From: Parietichytrium sp. I65-24A
Lineage: Eukaryota; Sar; Bigyra; Thraustochytrida; Thraustochytriidae
DNA length: 64,000 nucleotides
NCBI GenBank assembly: GCA_012862575.1
Contig: BLSF01000035.1
Location: 124,001 to 188,000, forward strand
Direction of reading: 5' to 3'
Each line of letters starts with the position of its first letter. The stretch's first letter is position 1. Shown here piece after piece: positions 51,875-60,619 of the stretch. Below the pieces are notes generated by a model that made no database searches, was not told the DNA's origin, and was given only the letters and a program-made list of their open reading frames with translations. The position numbers and the translations under genes are program-made.

Positions 51875-53955
51875 CGCCTTGCTAGGAGTCGGTGTAAGGT
51901 TTGTTAGAGTAACATACACCCCACGAGGACACACTCACACACACGGGGACTTGTGGGGTGTGGGTGTGGGTTTATGTATGTGCGCGTGAATGAACTGTGG
52001 GGTGTATGTATGGTTGCCTGGTTCTTGGGGAACTGTTCGCGAAAGGGAACGAAAGAGCAGTTCTCCTGGTCCTCGTTTGTTTGTTTGTTTGTTTGTATTA
52101 TTTGTTCGATGAAAATTGAAAATTTGATTTTTAAAAATTAAAAATTTATCCATAGAGAGACTGATCTATGAGCTCTTCAAGCAAGTTCAAGTGGCGCAGC
52201 CGACATGTGCAAGCCCGTAGGAAAATTGTGGGTGTCAGTGAAAACATATCGTATTGTTTGAATGTTTGTTTTGTCGCGATTAGTGTGCGACAGGAGAGAA
52301 CCCAGGAACCGGTTCTCCAGATCTTCCCTCCGTGCCGGGTTCTTGGCGGTTGGCGGGCACGAAATGGTACCGGTACCGTTAAGTAACCTTTAACACTGCT
52401 CCAGGTCTTTCTGTCCCTCAGCGAGTCTCTCTCAACCTCTCAAGAATAACAATGAAATCTTTCGAAGATTCTCGTCAAGATTCTCCCTAGGCCCCGGCTC
52501 AGCGGAAAGTGTAGCACCTTCCGTAGGTACGATATATGTTTGCAAGGAGCTGGAGGTGGTGTGTCAAAAGTGTGTCAGATCAGATTCATTCCGACTTTTT
52601 CCGAATTGGTTATTGGCTTTCATGGGCGTCGTTGATAACGCGCCGTGCACATCACCAGGAGAATGAACTAACGCGCTGCTACTGAGCAGCAAGAAGAGCA
52701 AGAAGAGAAGAGACGACAAAGTCGACGTCACGTGACGCGTCGCTTTTCTGAATTCTGAATAAGCTTATTAATTAATTCGGTTCTCTCTGTCTCTTCTCGC
52801 TCGTGTGCTTACAAATGTGAAATTTTAACTCTTTTCTTTGCTCGGTTGGTATAGTTTGACTAAACTATTTTTAGAAAATAAGTGTACCGGTATAGTGAAA
52901 AATAAATAGACGTGAACGTTTTCTTTGTAAATAATTTCTTTGTCATCACTTTTCTGAACTTGTGAATTCTGAATTCTGGAAAGAAAAAGCGTGGAACCTG
53001 GAGTTCTCAAAAGTACTTACTGAACATGTTACTCGACGCCTAGTTGGAGCCGGGAACTTTTCTCAGGCTTCGTCCGAGAGTAGGATTCTCCGGCCAGGCA
53101 TTTGATAGCAGTTGAGCATACTGAGGGCTAGTCGTTGAGGATGAGGATTGGCCGAGCTTCGGGGAGCGAAAAAGCCTCCGAACTGCATGATAGTCCGGCA
53201 ATAGCACATACTCTACTACTCTGAAGGCTCTGTTCCTCCCAACGTATTGTGGCCAGTACCATATAGTTTATCCTAGTTCACGCACTAATAATAGTATTAG
53301 AAGAATAATACATACCCCACATGTCCAGGGATAGCCTCATATAGTCCAAATAATAGGACTTTCGTCAACTTATGGGAGGCTCCACTCGGATAAACACATC
53401 CCCCATGATGCACATATTTCGCCGAGAGGGCAACCCGTGTGCGCGCGAAACAATTCGAAGCAATTCCCAAACACCCAAGCTGACAAACAACCTACTCCGC
53501 AACGGCTAAGGGCCCCTACGCCGCACGCTAATCCCCGCAGTCGCCTCTCCCAGCTGCGGGGACCTCGCCCTCCCCCTCCCCCTACGTGAGGGCCGTTCGC
53601 TTTATCGTACCCACAGTTCCGCGGAGACCTTGCGCCAGCTGAGGCAACGCGGGGAACACTCATACGTACGTACGTACGTGTACGTGTACGCGTTCCGTAC
53701 GTGCTGTGTGTCGCGCATCTGTATACTATACTATATTATACTGGTGCAGGTTTTGCACACACAATTGTATGCACGTTGGCGTGAGGGAGCGAAAGGAAAG
53801 GAGCGAGAAAAGAGAAGAGAGATAAAAGAAAAAGCATTGGATTGGATTGGATTGGATTCGCGAGCTACGGTTGTTGGTTGATTGAATCATTGAATCATTG
53901 AATCATCGAATCATTGAATCATCGAATCATTGAATCATCGAATCATTGAATCGTA
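51875..53955. other. 2.1-kb spacer between the ALG6/8-like and lipase genes (divergent)
   Basis: No gene is seen. GT-rich sequence lies at 51930-52010. CTGAATTCTGAA words are at 52747-52760 and 52955-52980. A CTA/TAG-rich island spans about 53080-53640. Simple repeats run up to the lipase ATG: ACGT (53665-53690), GGATT (53838-53862) and GAATCAT units (53880-53953). Confidence 0.5.
53880..53953. repeat. GAATCATTG/GAATCATCG octamer-nonamer repeat abutting the lipase start
   Basis: About eight near-identical units based on GAATCATTG end only three bases before the lipase ATG, so they must lie in the 5' leader of its mRNA. Confidence 0.85.
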
Positions 53956-55518
53956 ATGGAAAAGTTGTTGGCAAGGACGCGAACACTGGGAGTGACGAAG
54001 AAATGGTTTGGCGCAGCGAGCATGAGGAAGAAAAGTGTGTGGCCAGTGCCGGAGCGCGTGGCATGGTTGTTCCGGGAGACTTTCAAGCAGCAGCAGCAGC
54101 AAGACTTGCATCAGCAGCAGCAGCAGCAGCAAGACTTGGTGCAGCAGCAGCGCCGACCTGGGCAGCTTGGGTCCGTGCAGCTGGCGGAATCGGCGCTGAT
54201 GGGCGGGTACCTTCACAGCACGTATTTTTGGGTGTCGCTGCTTGGGATGGGCGTGCTTGATGCCGTGCAGAACCTCAAGCTTAAGAAGGAGCTAATGCTG
54301 CGCGAGGCGCTGGAGACGCTGCGCAGATTGGACGATCTGCAGGGATTATTCTCGGCAGAGCATCTGGCGTACAACCGCACGCTCTCCAGCTCGCTGGAAA
54401 GGCTGCGCGAGATTTGGTGGAAGGTTTCTTCCGGGCTGACCGTACGAGACCCGCAGAAGCTTCTTGCAGGCGCAGCAGAGCTCACTCTGGTGCAACAAAA
54501 ATACAGATGGTACCGCGATGGCGTTCGGAAGCAGGTGTTTATACCTGAAGAGGCGCTTTCCGGCATGGACAGACTCATGCAATTCGCAGCTGCGAGCTAC
54601 GGGTACAAGATGCTGCACTTCTTCGGGCTGGCAAAGAAAGGTATGAACTGTAACCGCACTGGTATTCAGGTCCTTACGGACGTGTCCGAGCAGGACATCC
54701 TTGTCCTGGAGGAGGCAAGCAACGTATTTCGGCCCGGTCACTTTGTCTGCGTGGATCACGCCTCCAAACGCATTGTTGTCGTGGTTCGCGGAACGATCCG
54801 CATTCAAGACGTAGTGACCGATCTAATTTGCGACGACGTGCCGTTCAAAGTCCCGGGCGCGTCCGGCCGAGTCCACGAAGGGTTCCTTCGCGCAGCACAA
54901 ACCCTCGCCCTCGAGCTTCATCGACCTGTACTGGATGCCCTGGAAAATCGCCCAGACTACTCCGTCGCAGTCGTGGGCCATAGTATGGGGGGAGCGGTCT
55001 CGTCTTTGCTCGCACTCATCTGGTCACAGATGAAAGCGTTCAGTGATACTGAAGTACGAGGAATCTCCTTCGCCGCTCCGTGCTGCATGAATCTTGAGCT
55101 CGCCCGTTCGGAGCACGTGAAGAAGTGCGTCACGTCGGTGATCATGGGCGACGACCTTGTGACTCGCCTGAGCCTCGTGAATACTGAACTCTTGCTTCGC
55201 TGCTGCGACGAGCTGTACAGAAAATCCCACCTGTCTTGCCTCGAGAAAGGCATGTTGGTCGAAAAGCTTCGGAAGGAGGCGCTGATGCGTGAGGACAGGA
55301 TGTTCCCCGGAGGTGTGGTGTACAGCATGCCGCTGAGGAAGCGCTTTTCGCCAAGCAATTTTGAGGTCCATCTCGCCGAAGAGATCGACCCCTTCATTAG
55401 CTTGGGCGAGATTGTCCTGACCCCCACCGTAGTTGACGTGCACCTCCCAAGCAGATACTTGAATGCCATCCGCATGCAGAAAGCACTGCACGCCCAGCAG
55501 GCAAATGGCGATCAATGA
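53956..55518 (+). CDS. Class 3 (diacylglycerol-type) lipase
   Basis: A single exon of 520 residues starting at an ATG. The N-terminus has Gln-rich runs (about 39-66) from CAG repeats and a hydrophobic segment STYFWVSLLGMGVLDAV near 85-105 that may anchor it. The alpha/beta-hydrolase domain spans about 225-500. It shows IVVVVRGTIRIQD (oxyanion strand), the nucleophile elbow GHSMGG with S343, a candidate catalytic Asp in IMGDDLVTRLS (D399 or D400) and a candidate His in VDVHLPSRY (H496). This arrangement is typical of sn-1 diacylglycerol lipases. It probably cleaves a membrane glycerolipid to release a fatty acid. A PI-PLC gene, whose product DAG would be a substrate, lies 5 kb away; the link is speculative. 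Confidence 0.88.
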   Translation: MEKLLARTRTLGVTKKWFGAASMRKKSVWPVPERVAWLFRETFKQQQQQDLHQQQQQQQDLVQQQRRPGQLGSVQLAESALMGGYLHSTYFWVSLLGMGVLDAVQNLKLKKELMLREALETLRRLDDLQGLFSAEHLAYNRTLSSSLERLREIWWKVSSGLTVRDPQKLLAGAAELTLVQQKYRWYRDGVRKQVFIPEEALSGMDRLMQFAAASYGYKMLHFFGLAKKGMNCNRTGIQVLTDVSEQDILVLEEASNVFRPGHFVCVDHASKRIVVVVRGTIRIQDVVTDLICDDVPFKVPGASGRVHEGFLRAAQTLALELHRPVLDALENRPDYSVAVVGHSMGGAVSSLLALIWSQMKAFSDTEVRGISFAAPCCMNLELARSEHVKKCVTSVIMGDDLVTRLSLVNTELLLRCCDELYRKSHLSCLEKGMLVEKLRKEALMREDRMFPGGVVYSMPLRKRFSPSNFEVHLAEEIDPFISLGEIVLTPTVVDVHLPSRYLNAIRMQKALHAQQANGDQ

Positions 55519-57103
55519 AAACGACTTGCTTGCCTTGTATATACATTCCCGCGCTTAACAAAACGCGCGCTGCCACCGTTTGGGGCGAATCTTTGCCGCC
55601 TTGTGGGTTGTAGGGTGCAGCAGGGAAATCAAACAGACTATTTATTTATTTTCATCTATTTATTCGCCAGAAAAATCATGTTCTGTGTATCCAATGTCGG
55701 CACTAATCGCATCGAATGAGTCGCTATCTACAAAAAGACAAAGTTAGTGGTTTATTTCCAGGAACTGTTTTTGTGCTCAGCGTGAGTTTTCTGTTGCGCC
55801 GACCGGCATCGAACTGCCTCGTCACTGAAAAAGAAACGCGGGTTACATTCTTGTTGGAACGCGAGCGACGAGACTGCCCAGGACAAAGGAATCGACAGCC
55901 TTTGAAAAAAAGAGAGCAAATTTGGCACGAATGATGCTTGCAACATGAACTACAACAAGTGCTCTTCATGTGTCCTTTTCGTTGACTGTGAATTGAACTT
56001 CTCTTTACTTGACACTCATCTCGATGAGGCCACGCCTGCTTTCTGTGTCCTCTGTCCACTTGAAGATGAAAACAAGGAGTAGAAAAAAGGAGTAAAAAAA
56101 GGAGAGAGATTGAAAAGCTCGTCACAAGGGCTTCCCTCCTATCGCCTTACCGGGCTTAACTTCGGAGTTTGGAGGAATTCCGGTGTACTCCCGGCAGTAT
56201 GACTTAGACAGAGTGCTCGATACTTCTGTCGAAGATAAGATGACTTGGCTTCCTTACCTTTCTTTCGCCAACATGACCTCGCCAAACCATTGGATGCATA
56301 TCGACTCAAGTCTCTCCTTGATCATCCTTGATCGCAGCTCTGGCCTGGCACATAGCACACCTGCCTCTTCATTCAAATCTCAGGTGTTGCTTGTTCATGC
56401 CTCGGCTAAGTTGGGCACGAAGAAGTCTGCGTCTCATTTGCTCTGAGTACTTGCAATCTCACCGAAGCAAACGCTGGAGGACCATCACACGTGGCCAATA
56501 ATCTACGCCTTTACCTTGGGCTTCCAAAATGACAACTTGATGTACCCCCTGTACACATGCAGCTGTAAAACGCCTCTGTTGAACGCCACAACAAACACCT
56601 GCATCGGTTATCAACCACCAACTCTACGAGAGCGAGAGCGAAGTCGGGGTCGAAGAAACTGGTCAACGAGAAGAGCGTGAGTCGCAATAATCCAGAGGCG
56701 GACAGGTTCGACAGAACTCGAACTGATCAGCAGAATCTAAAAGTGACCAAACCCTATGACCTAATATTGCCTGCAGCTCCACTGCAACGCACAGCAGTCC
56801 GTTCGTGTCGCGGCTACTTTGAGGTAACTCGCGAAGCTAGTCGGGAAAAGGTCTAGAGGGCTATAGCCTGAACAAGTTGAAGCGGCTAAGAGGCGATTCT
56901 GAGGCCGGAGTAGGACGATGCAAAGGAGGGGAGGTGCGGAGAATCAAGCTTAATCTGTTTCGAAATCAAAACGTTCGAGTTGAGCAGCAGTGACCTCTTA
57001 AACCGGTCCAGTGTCACGATTGAACGATAAAAATCTCTTGTCCTATTCTTCGGTAACAAAAGTTCTCAGCGCCGTACATGGGCTTAGGCGAATAATTTGC
57101 GTT
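55519..57103. other. Spacer between the lipase and LRR genes
   Basis: Both genes end toward this region. Apart from the 5S-like segment at 56100-56211, nothing is recognised. A T/A-rich 3' region follows the lipase (55600-55690). Confidence 0.45.
56100..56211 (-). ncRNA. 5S-rRNA-like segment, shortened at the 3' side
   Basis: Read on the minus strand from 56210, the first 65 or so bases follow the 5S rRNA layout: GTCTAAGTCATAC at the 5' end, a GCCGGG arm that can pair with CCCGGT (helix II), and GAAGTTAAGCCCGG where 5S has the internal A-box (GAAGCTAAGCAGGG in animals). GGAGGGAAGCCC resembles the C-box (GGATGGGAGACC). The spacing between the boxes is about 9 bases shorter than usual, and no 3' strand that would close helix I is visible. 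A run of seven T follows near 56100, as for RNA polymerase III termination. It may be a divergent 5S gene, a decayed copy or a 5S-derived element. Confidence 0.4.
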
Positions 57104-60048
57104 TTAGAATAAAGCAGATTCAGACATTTCCATCCCTCTGGCTAGCACAGCGTTCTTTTTTTCTAACGCGCGATGGATCGCTGCTGCTCCATCAAGGCCA
57201 ATGACATTGTGAAAAAGACTGTTTCGAGACATAGAGAGACATAAATCGTCAGCCACCAAGAATGAGGAAATGTAACAAACCAGTGCCAAAGGCACACGTA
57301 CTTCAGTTTAGTCAGCGTCAATGTCGTTCTCCTGAAGACTGTTTCACCAAGGAAACACGGATTCATCAGCCACAGAGTTTCCGAGAAAATTTCATAAGGT
57401 CCTAAAGGTTTTCAAACCGGTGTGAAAGTCAGCGGTACTCCAGCGTGGTCAGCGCAGTGTTCTTCTCAATCGCGCGACCGATCGCTGATGCTCCTTCAGC
57501 GCCAATTTTATTAAACGTAAGCCTATTTCATCACAAAAGAGAAAAGAATTCGTCAGCCACCAGGTCCGAGAAAGTTTAGCATCATACTAGTCTTTTCTAC
57601 CAAACCGGTGTCAAAGTCACACATACTTCAACGAAGTCAGCGCAGTGTTCTTCTCCAACGCGCGACCAATCGCTGATGCTCCTTCAGCGCCAATGTTATT
57701 AAACGTAAGACTATTTCATCACAAAAAAGAAAAGAAATCGTCAGCCACCAGGAACGAGAAAGTTTAGCAAGGAGCTAAACATTGCACCAATCGGTGTCAA
57801 TATCACACGTGCTTCAACGAAGTCAGCGCAGTGTTCTTCTCCAACGCGCGGCCGATCGCTGATGCTCCTTCATCGCCAATTTTATTCATTAGAAGACTAT
57901 TCCATTACCAAAAGACATTAACTCGTCAGCCACCAAGTCCGAGAAAGTTTGGCAGGCATAAACGTTTTTCACCAAACCGTTGTCAAAGTCACACATACTT
58001 CAACGAAGTCAGCGCAGTGTTCTTCTCCAACGCGCGACCGATCGCTGATGCTCCTTCANNNNNNNNNNNNNNNNNNNNNNNNNNNNNNNNNNNNNNNNNN
58101 NNNNNNNNNNNNNNNNNNNNNNNNNNNNNNNNNNNNNNNNNNNNNNNNNNNNNNNNNNNNNNNNNNNNNNNNNNNNNNNNNNNNNNNNNNNNNNNNNNNN
58201 NNNNNNNNNNNNNNNNNNNNNNNNNNNNNNNNNNNNNNNNNNNNNNNNNNNNNNNNNNNNNNNNNNNNNNNNNNNNNNNNNNNNNNNNNNNNNNNNNNNN
58301 NNNNNNNNNNNNNNNNNNNNNNNNNNNNNNNNNNNNNNNNNNNNNNNNNNNNNNNNNNNNNNNNNNNNNNNNNNNNNNNNNNNNNNNNNNNNNNNNNNNN
58401 NNNNNNNNNNNNNNNNNNNNNNNNNNNNNNNNNNNNNNNNNNNNNNNNNNNNNNNNNNNNNNNNNNNNNNNNNNNNNNNNNNNNNNNNNNNNNNNNNNNN
58501 NNNNNNNNNNNNNNNNNNNNNNNNNNNNNNNNNNNNNNNNNNNNNNNNNNNNNNNNNNNNNNNNNNNNNNNNNNNNNNNNNNNNNNNNNNNNNNNNNNNN
58601 NNNNNNNNNNNNNNNNNNNNNNNNNNNNNNNNNNNNNNNNNNNNNNNNNNNNNNNNNNNNNNNNNNNNNNNNNNNNNNNNNNNNNNNNNNNNNNNNNNNN
58701 NNNNNNNNNNNNNNNNNNNNNNNNNNNNNNNNNNNNNNNNNNNNNNNNNNNNNNNNNNNNNNCACACATACTTCAACGAAGTCAGCGCAGTGTTCTTCTC
58801 CAACGCGCGACCGATCGCTGATGCTCCTTCATCGCCAATGTCATTGTCCCTAAGACTATTTCATTACAAAAAAAAAAAAGAAATCGTTAGCCACAAAGTT
58901 CGAGAAAGTTTAGCAAGGCATAAACGTTTTTCACCAAAAAGGTGTCAAAGTCACACGTACTCTAATGTAGTCAGCGCAGCGTTCTTCTCCAACGCGCGTC
59001 CGATCGCTGATGCTCCTTCAGCGCCAATCTTGTTATCACGAAGACTATTTCAGTACAAAAAGACAAGAAATCGTCAGCCACCAAGTCCGAGAAAGTTCAA
59101 CAAGAGACTAATCTATTTCACCAAACCGGTGTCAAAGCCACACGTACTTCAACGAAGTCAGCGCAGTGTTCTTCTCCAACGCGCGACCGATCGCTGATGC
59201 TCCTTCAGCGTCAATGTCATTGTCCATAAGACTATTTCATTACAAAAAAAGAAAAAGAAATCGTCAGCCACAAAGTTCGAGAAAGTTCAACAAGAGACTA
59301 ATCTATTTCACCAAACCAGTGTTTAAGTCACACGTACTCCAGCGTGGTCAGCGCAGTGTCCTTCTCCAACGCGCGACCGATCGCTGATGCTCCTTCATCG
59401 CCAATGTCATTACGTTGAAGACTATTTCATGACATAAAAAGACATGAAATCGTCAGCCATCAAGTCCGAGAAAGTTAAACAAGGCTCTAATTTTTCCCGC
59501 CATACCGGTGTCAAAGTCAAACTTACATCAACGTCGTCAGCGCAGTGTTCTTCTCCAGCGCGTGACCAATCGCTGATGCTCCAACAGCGCCAATTCTATT
59601 ACTATTACTATCACTATCACAATCACAATCATTATCACCGTCAAGACTATTGACATGAGATCGTCAGCCCCAAGTCCGAGAAAGTCCAGCAATGCTCAAG
59701 TTTTATTTACCAAGCCAGTGTCAAAGTCACGCGTACTAGCTAGTTCAATTGTGCCAGCAACACTCAATACATGAAATACTTACCTTAAATGTCGAAGCGT
59801 TTTATTTCCATGGAGCGCCTCAGCTACCTTGATTGCTCCACCTTTGCTCACGCATTTCGCAAACCTGTGCGCGAAAGGAAAGGCACCGTCAGAAACTCAA
59901 CTTGGCCGGCTCTTTCACTCAGCTGACGCCGCCTCACTCACCACACGGCCATTTCTCGCTCGAAAGCGATCAGTCCTTCGTCAAACGAGGTCACACACCA
60001 GAACTTCAACTCGACGCCGGAAATGTCTAGGTTTTTGTACCCCACCAT
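57104..60048 (-). CDS. Leucine-rich-repeat (ribonuclease-inhibitor type) protein, one repeat per exon
   Basis: Built from splice signals. Exon 1 (59942-60048) encodes MVGYKNLDISGVELKFW. Exon 2 (59784-59864) is a diverged LRR (GGAIKVAEALHGNKTLRHL). Exons at 59527-59646, 59338-59421, 59148-59231, 58961-59044 and 58772-58855 follow. After a run of N come 57999-58058 (cut by the gap), 57813-57896, 57627-57710 and 57439-57522. A 37-bp unit sits at 57302-57338, and the terminal exon is 57104-57218. Typical exons are 84 bp, all splitting the codon after its second base, each giving one 28-residue repeat with core EGASAIGRALEKNTALT. Introns of about 100 bp are near-identical. RI-type LRRs form a horseshoe for protein binding; the ligand is unknown. 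The 37-bp unit brings an in-frame stop if included. Confidence 0.8.
57302..59646 (-). repeat. Tandem exon-intron repeat array, unit about 187-190 bp
   Basis: Each unit is an exon (normally 84 bp) plus about 100-106 bp of intron. Exon starts on the plus strand are 57439, 57627, 57813, 57999, 58772, 58961, 59148 and 59338, so the period is 186-190 bp. Both exon and intron sequence are conserved, which shows amplification of whole genomic units rather than of coding sequence alone. Confidence 0.92.
58059..58762. other. Assembly gap (704 undetermined bases) inside the LRR array
   Basis: A run of N interrupts the unit that starts at 57999 and ends seven bases before the donor-side sequence of the next visible unit at 58772. 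The 773-bp spacing between these exon starts equals four periods, so three further exons are expected to be hidden if the gap length is real. Confidence 0.95.
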
Positions 60049-60619
60049 CTTCCTCCGTTGTGTCAGCCTCCAAAACGCTTGGAGAGAGAACGCTGTAATC
60101 TCCACTCTGCAAATTGCGCTCTATGCCCTACCCGCTATCTGTCTCTCTCTGTGTGTGTCCTCTTTGGTGCGCGCGTATATGTATGTGTATGCATCTGTGA
60201 ACTCCGCTGGAACTGCTGGAACGGTGAGTAGTCAGCGTTGTTAACAAGATGTATGGAATTGTAGTCAGCGTTGTTGACAAGATGTATGGAATTGTGAACA
60301 GTGAGAACGGTGAGCATGCCCGCCCAAATTATTCTTTTCTTTGTATGTGTCCTGCCCTCTCCAGAGTTACGCTCGAGACCTTTGTTGAGGCGAACAAAGA
60401 CAAGAAGGCATCAAAATGGCAGACTGGATGTCAGTAGAATTATGAGTTAAAGAAATGGTGTGTATACAACGATCAAGAGCAGCAAGGAGCTCATATTAGG
60501 CGAACCACTCAACACATACTTTTTATCTATGATGTTTTCAGGGACGCGTTCTAGCAACGCATCCCCACCATCTTGCGCCGCGCTAGAGTGCATGACGCTG
60601 CGAATATAGGTCAATAAAA
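60049..60619. other. Spacer between PI-PLC 3' end and LRR gene start
   Basis: No gene is seen. It includes two 33-bp direct repeats at 60229-60294 sharing GTCAGCGTTGTT and ACAAGATGTATGGAATT. It must hold the PI-PLC 3' end and the LRR gene promoter, which read in the same direction. Confidence 0.5.

Noticed and set aside
57831-58853. Long open frames spanning the run of N
   Set aside because: They are open only because undetermined bases cannot create stops; their visible ends are antisense to LRR exons.
57302-59646. Regularly spaced near-identical blocks resembling a CRISPR array
   Set aside because: The period is about 187 bp, the conserved blocks are 84-bp LRR exons with splice sites, and the spacers are conserved introns rather than unique sequences. 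The host is a eukaryote.
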